Made by a program: the position numbers and the translations under genes. This document shows, piece by piece, positions 15,785 to 27,689 of a DNA stretch of 64,000 nt; positions within the stretch are counted from its first letter, which is position 1; the number at the start of each line of letters is the position of its first letter. The DNA lies in NCBI GenBank assembly GCA_964006375.1, contig OZ023265.1, positions 157,608,118 through 157,672,117 of the forward strand, written 5' to 3'. This DNA comes from Tillus elongatus (taxonomy: Eukaryota; Arthropoda; Insecta; Coleoptera; Cleridae). A model generated the notes under the pieces. The model made no database searches, was not told the origin of the DNA, and saw nothing but the letters and a program-made list of their open reading frames with translations.

Positions 15785-16340
15785 TACAGGTCAACACATT
15801 TCTACGGTAAAGTGTAATATATCCGTTATTATACATGATACGAGAAAAAAATTGTATGTGTTAATTATAGGGTATCCTGAGTTGCAGCTTAAGAGATAAA
15901 ATTGTTTTTACAATCACAGCGTGGCCCATAAGTCATTGGTGATACAAATTATCTTTTTTTTTAACCGAACACCCCTTATTATATTATGGCATTTTTGCAT
16001 TTTTCATCAAAGTATAATGCATGTTTGTAAGAAAAAAATTGGGACGCAGTAAGTGCGTTTTGGTAGCGAATTTTTATAAGCTGCTTAGAATTTAAAAAAA
16101 AATCGTTGGCTAGGAGACCAGTTCTTTCGGTAAGTTTTAAGTGTATTTTCGAAAAAATCTTGTACATCTTTAAACAAGAGACTTATTTCGACGAAATATT
16201 GTATATGGTTTCTACTATATAGGTTATACTGGTAATCAGCAAATACAATGCCTGCTTTTATAAAAAAGAATACTTATTTGCTATTAAAGAGATATTTTTA
16301 TGAAAATTCACTTCCATAACGAACTTGCTGCGTCCACAAT
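15785..16340 (+). repeat. TCE late middle segment plus 3' module
   Basis: Opens ATACAGGTCAACACATTTCTACGG (read in two parts: ATACAGGTCAACAC, ATTTCTACGG), carries ATATATCCGTTATTATAC and TGGCCCATAAGTCATTGG, then the module from 16031 (GGGACGCAGTAAGTGCG) to 16337 (AACTTGCTGCGTCC). Confidence 0.8.
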
Positions 16341-16529
16341 GTTAATGTTTGTAATTACAAACTCGATTGAGTTTCTTACGCTCTTCTAAAACTTTTTCTT
16401 ATCTTTATTTTTTAAAATATATCAATCTGCGTAAGGTAAAATATTGGACACTTATTAAGAAAGACAGTTTATGGTTTTATGTACGAACGAAGTGGCTTTC
16501 CTTGAAGTTAAGCTTGCCTCCAGTTTTTG

Positions 16530-16530
<1 letters not shown>

Positions 16531-16628
<98 letters not shown>

Positions 16629-16655
16629 GTGTGTGTGTGTGTGCGTGTGCGTGTC
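16531..16655. repeat. compound (TA)n-(TG)n microsatellite
   Basis: About 96 bp of TA to 16626, then CTGTGTGTGTGTGTGTG with GC interruptions. Flanks are not recognisable TCE. Confidence 0.95.
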
Positions 16656-17277
16656 TGTGTCTATATGGTCTCAAGAAGTTCTGAAACGCTGTTAGTGTTC
16701 TTTTCTCACAGGTTGTATTTAATTTTGATAAAATTTGATAAAAAGGAGAAAGAAACTTTATATATTTAAGATGTAAGACGAATTATTTTTGGAGAAAATC
16801 TTCGAACCAGCTTTGTTGTATTTTAAAATTTATATTTATAAAATTTATGAGTGATATAACTTCAGCTCACCTCAATCTAAGACAAATCGTGTTTAAATTA
16901 TCTAGAGTATCTTCTCTCAAAATGCAAAATAAGCTGCAGATACCTTTCCAGGAAATATTAAGCTTTTTCTCAAGGGAAATCAGTTCGGAGGCTATCAATA
17001 TATTGTTATTTTGATGACACGCAGACAGATTTGAACAAGGTTTTTAAAAGTAAATAAAGTTGCAGAGTGGATCGAAGCCTAATCTATTAAAACGCTTTTC
17101 CACCTTACAGGAGCCTACATATTTCAAATGTATTTTTCGTAACTCTTTGTTACTTTTAGAGAGAAAAGAAAGTTGTATAAATTATCTTTGCAAAAGGCGA
17201 GTCAAATATTCAAGACGGCCGTGAATAGGACAAAATACAGTATCATCGCACATTAGGTAGATTTGCTTTTGGCTTTA
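16656..17277. other. unassigned stretch
   Basis: No ORF or repeat match recognised. Confidence 0.5.
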
Positions 17278-17407
17278 TTAGTGAATTTTCGTAGAAAAAA
17301 TTCACTAATGGGGAGATCCCGACTTTTGAATGTTGAAAATTTTTTGCAAATGAGCGCGAACTAGGACCCATAGAACCCATATCCGGGGTCAGTTTCAATT
17401 TTTATAT

Positions 17408-17553
<146 letters not shown>

Positions 17554-17560
17554 CAAACCG

Positions 17561-18135
17561 ATAACTCAAAAGATAATGGGCCGATTTTAATAAAATTTGG
17601 CGTGTACCTTTCTTTTGTAAATAGCTTAGATAAGTTCGTTAGTCAGTAAAATCTGACGAGGTTTTCCGGAAAAATTTTGAGTTTTCATTCGAAAAAAATT
17701 CTTATCTTAAAAAATAATAAGCCGCATTTAATAAAATTTGGCATGCACCTTCCTTTTGTAAATGGCTTTGACAAGTTTGTTAGCCAGGAAAATCGGACGA
17801 GGTTTTCCGAGAAAATTTTGAGTTTTCATTAAAAAAAATTCTCATCTCAAAAAATAATGGGCCTATTTTAATAAAATTTGACATGTACCTTCCTTTTGTA
17901 AATGGTTTTGACAAGTTTGTTAGTCTGAAAAATCGGACGAGGTTTTCCGGGAAAAATTTGAGTTTTCATTCGAAAAAAATTTTATCTCAAAGAATAATAG
18001 GCCGATTTTGATAAAATTTGACACGTACCTTCCTTTTGTAAATGGCTTTGATAAGTTCGTTAATCAGAAAAATCGGACGAGGTTTTCCGGGAAAATTTTG
18101 AGTTTCCATTTGAAAAAAAAAATTATCTTAAAAAA
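17561..18135 (+). repeat. four ~140-bp tandem units of TCE right block
   Basis: Each unit starts at an AAATAATgGGCC-like phrase (GCC at 17580, 17721, 17861, 18001) and contains TTCCTTTTGTAAATGG, GTTAG, CGGACGAGGTTTTCCG and TTGAGTTTTCATT. Other copies have this unit once. Spacing is 140-141 bp. Confidence 0.92.
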
Positions 18136-18602
18136 TAAAAAATCTATGATAACCAAATTTGGTAGGTACGTTTACGATATAAAAACTAAACTATACACCA
18201 AAATTTAGGTTTCTATGTTACAAGAAACAAAAGTTATAATAAAATATTTTGTGCCAGATCATTTCTATGAAAATTCACTACCATAACGCACTTGCTGCGT
18301 CCAGGCTTTTTTATTTGGGTTAAAAATTTAATTCCAAGTGGATAAAAATAATATATATGTTATAAAGTTACAATGCTTACCAGGGTAACATTTGAATGAC
18401 GTACAAAGCAGTTTACAAACCATATAGAGGGTAAGGCAATATTTATCCCCTATTTTTAACAGATTGTTCTTTAAAGAAAATCCTACAGGTCACAACTTTC
18501 AAATTTCGAAACATATTTTTAAATGACGTAAAATGTCGTAATATATGTACATAATACATTCCTGCGATAACATAAATGCTGATTAACATATTTTGATCAT
18601 AT

Positions 18603-18950
18603 AGCCTAGGTAGTTCAGTGATAAGAACCTATACCTCTGAACCAAAGGGTAATGGGTTCAATCCCAGGGTCCTCCTTTCACCTGTTAGTACATACTGGGA
18701 CATTAACATCAATAGAGGTTGTGGTATTGTATTTGAGCAGATTGAGTATTTGTACGTTCCACCCTTCGGAGGGGGCGTACGCTGTCGGTCTCGTTTCCAT
18801 GCGATGTTGAACACGTTAAAGATCTCTATCCTCCTTACAGAAAGGCAGGGTTTTGCTTAAATTCCCAGGATAGTGAGGTGAACCTGCTCCCCAGCGTTGG
18901 TGATTGGCCATAGTCGCGGAAACAGACCGACGTTAGAGAAACAAAAATAC
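18603..18950 (+). mobile_element. tRNA-derived SINE, copy 1
   Basis: The 5' 65 bp is tRNA-like: an A-box-like TAGTTCAGTGATAAGAACC and a B box GGGTTCAATCCC at 18654-18665. The roughly 270-bp body (TTCCACCCTTCGGAGG, CACGTTAAAGATCTC, GATAGTGAGGTGAACCTGC, GGTGATTGGCCAT) recurs in the minus-strand copy at 28.5 kb, and both end in GACGTTA then GAGAAACAAAAA-type A-rich sequence. Transcription would be by RNA polymerase III from the internal boxes. Two matching copies make the unit convincing. Confidence 0.85.
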
Positions 18951-18956
18951 ACATAG

Positions 18957-19200
18957 ATTTTGATCTAATTTGGGACTTTATTTTCTTTCGTAAAACCCTT
19001 GAATTGGTTTGTTAGCCAGGCCAATCTGACCAGTTGTAACTAAAAAAATATGTGTATTTTAGAAAAAAATCAAGTTATTTTGATGGCAATTTATTACTAT
19101 GTACCAAAATTAATATATCTAAGTGGGTGGTGCATAAAGTTGTAAGAAATCTATGCTTTTCTAAAATGTGCTACCATAGCGCACTTGCCACGTCTGGACT
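18957..19200 (+). repeat. divergent TCE right block and terminal fragment
   Basis: TTGGTTTGTTAGCCAGGCC and TACCAAAATTAATATATC are right-block wording; the end GCTACCATAGCGCACTTGCC resembles the 3' module terminus. No TA core. Confidence 0.55.
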
Positions 19201-19439
19201 TTTTAATTTTGGTAAGTTGAAGTTATAGACGTAGGCGCTCTCATGGCGCAGATCGGTATCTGGCTGGGTTTCTCTTCCTTAGTGCCTTCGCATGATTTTC
19301 TTCGCATCAATATCCTCTCCGTGATATAACTATTGGCTCCGTGATGTAACTCTTAGTTGGGCTTTCAAGTGCTTAATAATGTATTCCTTTTATAATTATA
19401 AATTTCTAACGTTTTTCTTTATGACTTTACTTTTGATTT

Positions 19440-20130
19440 GTTAGACAGATCTAAACCCTGTCAGACAGTGAGGCAGTCCTGGAAGCTCTGAAATCTTTCA
19501 AAACTGAGTCTAAAATTATCTGAGAAATGCAAACAATCCTTGAAGTAACTGGCGGCTAACAACAAACGAACTTTGATGTGGGTACCAGGGTATCAAGGCA
19601 CTGGAGGAAATGAGGAAGCAGATAGCCTTGGGAAAAGGACAGCAACAACACTATTCTATGGGCCAGAGCACTATTGTGGACTAACAAAGGCACATAAGAA
19701 AGAAATTTGATACTTGCGAGAGGAACATAATGCTGACATACTGGAGAAAACGCCAGGCTTAAGGCAGGCAAAACAGCTCCACACCATTTCAACAAAGAAG
19801 TCTAAACTCTTTCGAATTGAACAGGAACGACTTGAGAATAATCACAGGACTTTTCACGGGACACTCCTCAGTAAGGAATCACCTTCTGAAGATGGGCAAG
19901 ATGGACAGTGACAACTACAGAGAATCAGGAGAAAGAACAGAATATTTGCTATGCGAATGCATGGCCAAATTCTGCAAAAGGCTCAAATACCTTGGACGGG
20001 TGACCCTAACAGCTCAGAAAATAGGTAAAATAGGCCCAAAGAAGATAGTGGACTGCATAAAAAGTCTGAAATTTTTTGGCAACTATTGGGAAAAAGAGTC
20101 ACGCACAAAATACTCATTGTGATCTCAGTA
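19440..20130 (+). pseudogene. non-LTR retrotransposon RNase H and C-terminal region
   Basis: 19465-19530 reads SDSEAVLEALKSFKTESKII and a second block (about 19570-19710) reads MWVPGYQGTGGNEEADSLGK, the SDSxAAL and W-x-PGHxGxxGNExAD signatures of the RNase H domain in I/R1-type LINEs; the expected H of PGH is Y here. 19817-20020 has NDLRIITGLFTGHSSV and LLCECMAKFCKRLKYLG, the zinc-knuckle tail. Frameshifts separate the blocks. No reverse transcriptase is present, so it is strongly 5'-truncated. Confidence 0.8.
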
Positions 20131-20223
20131 CTGAGAGACAAAGCCATAAAAGACTCACTAAACAATCTACAAGCTACTTTTAATATGTGGGTTATATAGT
20201 GGTCTTCTTACTTGTTCTTACTT

Positions 20224-20406
20224 ACTCCTTCAAATGGCAACCAAAGATCGAAGTGTTGTTCTTGGGCTGGTTTCTACTTCTTAGGTGTTCAGTAATTCTA
20301 AGACCCAGGACAGGGAGAGCATTGGGTCTTAGAATTACTGAACACCTAAGAAGCAGAAACCAGCCCAATAACAACACTTCGATCTTTGGTTGCCATTTGA
20401 AGGAGT
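20224..20406. repeat. 84-bp inverted repeat, 15-bp spacer
   Basis: Arms 20224-20307 and 20323-20406 are complementary with two mismatches by eye (82 of 84). The right arm is PLE coding sequence, the left arm its inverted copy. Confidence 0.95.
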
Positions 20407-20624
20407 CAGGTCACCCTTTCAGCAAAGAAAATGACGCAACAATTCTGCATCCTTCCAATTTTGGTATTGAACAATGTGTCATTGAAGAGATGGAAATTTA
20501 TAAACATATCAATTATTCTAACCAAAACGTACTTAATGTTTCCAATACAGACGTCACAAGTTTTTCAGCCCTATATAGTCAACTAGCAGATCACCAGCCC
20601 ACACACCATCCAAGTGGACCGTGA
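20320..20624 (+). pseudogene. PLE GIY-YIG-type endonuclease fragment
   Basis: Reads TGRALGLRITEHLRSRNQPN, SIFGCHLKESGHPFSKEND, and EQCVIEEMEIYKHINYSN. The order R-ITEH, H-x-x-x-x-GH-x-F, then E-x-x-EIYKH is that of the second half of PLE GIY-YIG endonucleases, including the conserved Arg and Glu regions. The GIY and YIG strands themselves are missing, replaced by the inverted left arm of the hairpin. It ends in a stop after HHPSGP at about 20624. Confidence 0.75.
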
Positions 20625-21617
20625 GACAACTTAGTCAGGGGATCTGCTCCTTGGCTTCCAGACCGGCCATTTTGTGTTTAGTGTTCGTATATTTTCGAGT
20701 CGATTTTTCACGTATGTCAGTTGTTGGTTGCCATTTTCATTCTCGATTAAGAAGCCGACCTTACGTCAGGTCATTTTGGCCCACTCCGGACCTGTCCTTC
20801 GTTTTCAGCGTCTTTGCTTTCCGTGGTCGATACGTCACTTCTGTCAAATGTCACTTGTCATTTTCCCTTTTCAGTTTAAGAATCGACCTTGCGCTGAGGT
20901 GTTCTGCCGGCTTGTGTTCTCCATCACGTGTTATGCACGTTATATCTCACCTGTTAAATTTAAAACAAAAATTCTTTCTTGATTTCAACAGAGTTGTTAT
21001 TTTCCAAGTTGTTAGCACTTCTGATACCAAATGGATCAATCCTGTAGCAACAGATGAAGCATGTTCCTTGGGCATTCAACTGTATAGTTTTTAGTCCTGT
21101 TTAACAAGACAAGTAAGTAAGTTTGCTATTTTGGCGCTTTTTTCATGTTTCAAACAACGGTAAAAAAGTCGCTTCTGTTTCAATTACCATTCACTTGATA
21201 GGTTTGATTTTCTCTGAAAGTTTCTTCTCGGCTGCATGGCTTGCTGATGTTTGTGCTGTCTGCTCTTACTCCTGTTGTTGTCTTTAGCTTAAACTTAAAT
21301 TTTGGAGAATTTTTAAGCTTTATGAGTTTTAGACGTATTGTAATTTTTTGAAGATCTAGAGACAGATTAGCTTTTATTGTGTTTCAATTTTGACTTGTAG
21401 TTGTTTTTCATTTTTATTGCATGTAGTACTTAGTGACTGTATACTTGTGTTCTTATAGCTTTGTAGCTTGACATGTTAACTATTAACCTTTTTGACTTAG
21501 TGTAGGGGTTAGCTGTTGTTACCTCATTTTATCTTATATTCTTGCGTTGTACCCTCGCAGAAATAGCCTACCGGAAAACTCAGTTTTTCTGACAAGCCTT
21601 TTATAAATTATAGATTC

Positions 21618-21658
21618 CCCTGAGGATGACCTATTAGGTAAGGTCGAAACGCGTCGGG
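21618..21658 (+). ncRNA. hammerhead-ribozyme-like motif
   Basis: CCTGAGGATGACC, ATTAGGTAA loop, GGTCGAAACGCGTCGGG. CTGAGGA fits CUGANGA, GACC/GGTC gives helix II, and GAAACGCGTC follows. All core boxes are intact, making this the cleanest candidate in the window. Confidence 0.6.
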
Positions 21659-21957
21659 ACAAGGAATAAAGTATTTGTTTGGAAAGAAAAGGCCTTTTAT
21701 TCGTCACCCAAAGATGTCAACCCTAAACATTTTGACGTTTAGGAACAGTATTCTTACTTGTTGTTAGATTTGATTACACATTCTAAAGAGAGGTTAAAGA
21801 AATATGGAATGTAATTTAAGGTCGCGCATTTCCACATTTCCTGATAGACAATTTAAAGTTTTTTTTTCTTATCATATCTGATAGAAATCTCACAAAGATG
21901 AGTTTAGTTTTTTTTATTTCACCTACTACAAAAATAACGACGCAAAAAATTTGAAAA

Positions 21958-22530
21958 TGCGAATTTTGTATACAGTTAGAATCCAATCAACGAACAGTCC
22001 AGATTGTTTTTGGGTAAAATCGCTCCTGGGAGTAGGGGACGAATGGGAGGTGATTTGGTGAAAACGAATTTTCTTCGTTAAAATTCGAGTAATTTAACAT
22101 TTTAGGGGGTCTTTATTAGAAAACATTTAATTTCATCTGTTATTCTGCGCTGAAACTAAATTAGGGGTAAAATGTGTGGCGGTAGAATATCGGTGACAGA
22201 AATTTCGATTTTTTTCTTGATACACAGCGTGAAAGTCTCAAAATATATAGAAAACTTGATTCTGGAACGAATTTTTTTTGTCAGCCGGTCAATCGGTCTG
22301 TCTGTTTGTCGGTCTGTCGGCATGTACATATGTCTGTAAGTAAGCGCAATAACTTTCGAACGAATTGAGATATCATCTTCAAATTTGGTATCTAGTTAGC
22401 ACTCGGCAAAGAAACGTTTAGAATTGTTTTGGGGTAAGATCGCTTCAGGGGTAGGAGATAAACGATGGGTGATTTGGTGAAAATTGAATTTTTTTCTTTA
22501 AAGCTCGAATACAATAACGTTTCAGAAGCC
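21958..22530 (+). repeat. repeat with (GTCT)n core and two related flanks
   Basis: A GGTCTGTCTGTTTGTCGG core at 22295-22320 lies between two similar blocks (about 21990-22090 and 22425-22510; both have GGTGATTTGGTGAAAA). After the core comes GCAATAACTTTCGAACGAA and CAAATTTGGTAT, which recalls the TCE module after (TA)n. Confidence 0.65.
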
Positions 22531-23795
22531 TATGGGTATAGAAACACGAATAGCTTCTTTGTGGTCGAGTCATGTACCCTAAATTCATTTTATAAAAACG
22601 TCATTCTGAGTAGAGTAGATTGTCAAAGCTGCGGAAGTTAAGATTCAATTTGCAGCACTATTTTTTAAATTGTAATCAGATAATGAGTTGATGTATGTCG
22701 ATATTTTCGTTGTAAATATTTATATTTATCTAATTTGTTAGCTGTGTAGCTTAACATCAGCTTTCGCAGTATTATCCTCACTTGCCTTAATTGGAGTTAA
22801 AATTTATCATCAATATTGTTCATAGAACAGAAAACTATCCAAGAGGGCATTCCTAATCGTAAAAATATATTTAATATTACTTTTATTTTATAATAATTAT
22901 AGGAAAATTCGCTAGCATAAATCCAAATAATATTATTAAACTGGAATTGCTTATATTTAGATAAATAATAAACAAGTTGGAATTGCAGAGTACAGTATAA
23001 GGAATGCTGACTGATGAGGTTTGCAATTTTTGAATTATGTAGACCAAGCAAGGTTATAAGAAGTGGTGTTGGTAAACATTAAAGAGATTTTTACTTTAAA
23101 AATGTAGTGACTAATATCAGAGACTTTTAATTAAGATTTCATTATGTAAAGATTTTGTCCGTTTTAAATTCATTTAGTTAAATTAGTTGTAAGGATTGTT
23201 GAATTTTATTTTATTTTATTTATTAAAATTTATTACATCGTTACCATGTCCAAATTATCCTAGTTCTAAAAGTTATTCCCTAATTACCCTCCGCTCCTTA
23301 GACATAAAATTATATTAACAGTTTCTCATCACAAGTTATAATCGCAGTGTTAAAATCAGAGAACATTCTATTATCCTGAACCGACAATTGAGAGGCAACG
23401 GTTCACGAATATATACAAGTGAATATTTCCCGAGCGGAAGATCTATTATACCGAAATAATAAGCCCCCGAGAGGAAAACGTTGGTCAGAATGCTGAAGAA
23501 GTAGATCAGAAAACTCATCTTATTGAGACGTGACCGTGAGTGATACATAAATGGTGGTATTAGAGTCCCATTCTTAGAAACCGTATAGCCTTTTTCCTCA
23601 TACATTGGACGGAAGATCGCTTTCACTTAGGATCAGACGAGAGACATGGCAGTAGTCATCTCACATTGTATTTTATTACGCTGGACCTGTTTAATCGAAT
23701 CTATCTCTTTTCTGATTTCGCTCACGCAGACATTATGATTTGTGTTTATTACTAGGAATACTGAAATATAAGAGACAGTGTGAAACATGTGCGAA
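22531..23795. other. unassigned AT-rich stretch
   Basis: Two minus-strand frames (22797-23051 and 23336-23626, 84 and 96 codons) show no motif I recognise. No repeats matched to the rest of the window. Could be unique host sequence. Confidence 0.45.
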
Positions 23796-24122
23796 TGATA
23801 CAGTTATCAAGCGACAAATGCTGTAAAATGTGACTTATCCAAACAAAAAAAACTGTACCCTCTTAGATTCTAATACAATATTTTTGTTTAAATGCTTTGA
23901 CAGCATTTGTCATTTGATGAAGAATATCATTTGTAATTCTTGCAGCATTTGATTGCAACAAAAAAGTTGCGAAATTGTTAGTTTTAGTGAATTTTCTTAA
24001 AAAAAAAATCACTAATGAGGGGATCCCGACTTTTGAATTTTGAAAAAACTCCTTCAAATTAGCACTAATTAAACCCCCGAGGACACATATCCGGGGTCAG
24101 CTTCAATTTTTATATGTATATG
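23796..24122 (+). repeat. left arm of a 2-kb inverted repeat
   Basis: ATGATACAGTTATCAAGCGA at the outer end and the TCE left block at the inner end. The reverse complement lies at 25467-25803 over its whole length, including about 200 bp of sequence that is not TCE. Confidence 0.9.
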
Positions 24123-24126
24123 TATA

Positions 24127-24208
<82 letters not shown>

Positions 24209-24330
24209 TCACACCGTAAACTAAAAAAATAATAGGCCGATTTTGATCAAATTTGGCGAGTACCTTTCTTTTGCCAGTGGCTTGGATAAGTTCGTTAGCC
24301 AGAAAAATATGCTTAGTTACAATAGATTAA
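23990..24330 (+). repeat. TCE left block, TA core, short right block
   Basis: Terminal hairpin 23990-24018, CATATCCGGGGTCAGC, TA core, then GTAAACTAAAAAAATAATAG and GTTCGTTAGCCAG, ending at about 24308 in unrelated sequence. Confidence 0.82.
24123..24205. repeat. (TA)n microsatellite
   Basis: TA run with an initial TATGTATATCTATA; right edge runs into TATGCATCAC. Confidence 0.95.
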
Positions 24331-24446
24331 ACAATGATTTAGCTTAATTTGACATACGGATTCCTCCGTTCAGTACCAGTTCTGAGTTGACCTTAAATTT
24401 ATGAAATTTCGACAACGAAATTATAATGCATGTTTGTAAGAAAATA

Positions 24447-24770
24447 ATTTCGGGACTCAGCAAGTGAATTATAGTAGCGAATTTTTATTGAATGCTTCAA
24501 ATTTGAATAGCTCAATTTGATATCAACCTATAAGGTTCGTTGGATAGGAAACTAGTTTTTTCGGGAACATATTAAGTTTCTTTTAGAACATTTTTACATT
24601 TTCAAACAGTAAAGTTATTTTCATGAAATATGGTACATTGTTTCTACCATATATGTTATGCTGGTAACCAAATTTGATGTCTGATTTCTTAAAAAAAAAC
24701 ACATATTTGCTATTTAAAACATTTTAATGAAAACTCACTATCAGAACGCACTTGCTGCGACCAGACTTTT
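24447..24770 (+). repeat. TCE 3' module
   Basis: Starts GGGACTCAGCAAGTGAATTATAG (as GGGACTCAGCAAGTG then AATTATAG) and ends GCACTTGCTGCGACCAGAC. The next base group, TTTTTATTAGTAAATTTTC, is the hairpin end of another TCE. Confidence 0.8.
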
Positions 24771-25060
24771 TATTAGTAAATTTTCTAGAATAAATTCACT
24801 AATCAGGCGATTACGACTTTAGAATTTAAAAAAATGCTTTAAGTGAGCGCTAATTAGGTCTCCCAGAACACATATGCGGGGTCAGTTTAAATTTTTATAT
24901 GTTTATATATATGCGCGCGTGTGTGTGCACGTGTGTGTATGTATCACACCGATAAATAAAAATAAATAATGGGCCGATTTTGATCAAATTTGGTGAGTAC
25001 CTTCCTTTTGCAAGTGTCTTGGACAAGTTCGTTAGCCAGAAAATATGATCAGTTAAAATA
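24771..25060 (+). repeat. TCE copy with degenerate core
   Basis: Hairpin end, GAGCGCTAATTAGG, CATATGCGGGGTCAG, then a core of only about 50 bp with GCGCGCGTGTGTGTGCAC in place of TA, and a right block to GTTCGTTAGCCAG. The core shows TA to TG change. Confidence 0.8.
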
Positions 25061-25214
25061 GATAATAATTCTGTGTTTTAATTAGTCAGTCGGATTCCCA
25101 CGACCCATGCCAGTTCTGCGCTGACTTTTAATATATCGAATTTTGACCACCGCACAGATACACTAGTTGACATCTAATAACAGATAAGATTACGTGACTA
25201 GGTAATTAGCGATT

Positions 25215-25803
<589 letters not shown>

Positions 25804-25978
25804 TTTTTGAGATATAAATTTTTTTGAATGAAAATTTAAAATTTTTCCGAAAAACCTCATTCGATTTTCTTTTCGATTTTCTTGACTAACAAACCTGTTC
25901 AATCCATTTACAAAAGGAAGGTACATGCCAAATTTTATCAAAATCGGGCCATTATTTTTTGAGTTACCGGTGTGATAC

Positions 25979-26067
<89 letters not shown>
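25804..26067 (-). repeat. TCE right block, reverse, ending in TA core
   Basis: Minus strand reads from the TA tract (25985-26067) into CACCGGTAACTCAAAAAATA, GGCATGTACCTTCC and a right block with a local duplication of the GATTTTCTTTTCGATTTTCT phrase near 25862-25880. Stops exactly at the inverted-repeat arm. Confidence 0.82.
25985..26067. repeat. (TA)n microsatellite
   Basis: About 83 bp of TA; the side away from the right block is non-TCE (GATTGACATTAACG). Confidence 0.96.
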
Positions 26068-26069
<2 letters not shown>

Positions 26070-26304
26070 TGACATTAACGTCAGTTTTGATCTTATAAAA
26101 AATTAATAAATGTGGCAAAAATATGGTATGTGGAGATAGAGTGATAGTTAAGATGGTGTATTGGAGTGGTTTAGATTTATTACAAATGAAGGCAATGGGT
26201 GAAGCATTAGATTGAAGAAATACAAGTGAAGAAAATTTTTTACCTGGTTTGTCAACATTTGAAGTTGAATTTGATATATAATTGTCACATTGCTTTAGAT
26301 ATAA

Positions 26305-27421
26305 CTTTTAAGATTATCCCACTGATAACTCAAAAAATAATGCGCCAATTTTGATCAAATTTGGTGAGTACCTTCCTTTTGCAAGTGGCTTGGATAAGTT
26401 CGTTTGCCAGGAAAATTGTCCCAGGTTTTCCTGGACAACTTTCTATTTTCTTTCGGAATAAATGTATATCTCCCGAGATAACAAACTAAGGGCAACCAAA
26501 TTTGGTACGCGTATTTGTATTATAAAAAGGGACCCACGTACAAAAATCTAGGTCTGTTAGTTAAAAGACAGAAAAGTTTAAAGAAAAAATAGGGGTTTTC
26601 CTCAAAACGTCAAAGTCCCGATTTTAAACGTCAAAATTGGCAACATTTAGGCAAAGAACCTGAAACAAATAAGGATTAGGTAAACAATTTCTCAAGAAGA
26701 GTGTTCTGCAAACCCATAAGTTTCAGTTTTAACCGTCATTGTCTGTGATTTTACTTTACGTGTTCTGGAATCGTCTATTTTCATAGAAAAAATTCGTTAC
26801 CAAGGAGACAGCGACTTTTGAATTTTAAAAAGATTTCTTCTAATGAGCTCAAATTAACCCCCCTAGAATTCATATCCAGGTATACTTTCAGTTTTTATCT
26901 GTTTACATATATACAGGTGACGAATTTCTACCGCCAAGCTCAGTATAATTGTTATTATACAAGATACGAGAACAATTTTTATACGTTACGTTAATTATAG
27001 GGTGCCTTAAGCTGTATTTTATAAAAATATTTTAACAATCACAGGCTGGTCCATAAGGCGTTGGTGATCCCTACGATTTTTTTTGGAACACCTTATATTA
27101 TTGCGTTTTTGCATTTTTTTTTATCGAAATACGATGCACGTTTGTAAAAAAAAAATCAGGACGCAGTAAGTGCATGTTGGTAGCGAATTTTCAATTTTCT
27201 ATAACTCAATTTCTCGGAAACATTTTAAGTTTATTTTCGAAAAACTTTTTGTACATTTTCAAACAATAAGTAATTTTGATAAATTATGGTTCATTTTTTC
27301 TACTATATAGGCCATATGGTCTATAACTCGATTGATGCCTGCTTCCATTAGAAAGACATAATATTTGCTATTAAAAACATTTTTATGAAAATTCACTTCC
27401 ATAATGCACTTGCTCCCGCTA
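26305..27421 (+). repeat. TCE right block through 3' module, no TA core
   Basis: Starts CCCACTGATAACTCAAAAAA, has GTTCGTTTGCCAGG, middle block (26600-26640), a left-block-like GAGCTCAAATTAACC (26840), ATTATACAAGATACGAG (26955) and the 3' module at 27159-27421 (GGACGCAGTAAGTGC ... ATAATGCACTTGCTC). Confidence 0.8.
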
Positions 27422-27689
27422 GACTTTTTATAAAGCTAGTTTTAATATTAAAATAAATAAAAATCTATACAAATATGTGCAAAACAAGGTTAATTGCAAA
27501 TCATAAAAGTTTAAAACATCTTTTGTGTCAAATGCAATATTTGAGACGTTCATATATTTGAGTTTACAGTTCTTTGATTCGTGTTGTTCTCAACGGATTG
27601 CCGTAGAGAGATTGATAAGAGCATAACTTTTGAATTTTGAAAATATTTTTTTAAATGGGAACGAATTAGGCCCTCTAGTACCCATATAC

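Larger units (their letters stand above)
20187..21700 (+). mobile_element. Penelope-like element remnant with hairpin and hammerhead-like end
   Basis: Contains the endonuclease fragment at 20320-20620, an untranslated part to about 21600 and a hammerhead-like motif at 21618-21658. The reverse transcriptase is absent. The outer boundaries are uncertain; the left edge is set where an inverted duplication of endonuclease sequence starts. Confidence 0.6.

Noticed and set aside
20621..21094. 157-codon plus-strand ORF after the PLE endonuclease
   Set aside because: Composition looks like translated untranslated sequence, a second frame is open over the same part, and no motif is recognised.
23336..23626. 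96-codon minus-strand ORF as a host gene
   Set aside because: No recognisable domain, splice pattern or homology by eye; left as unassigned.
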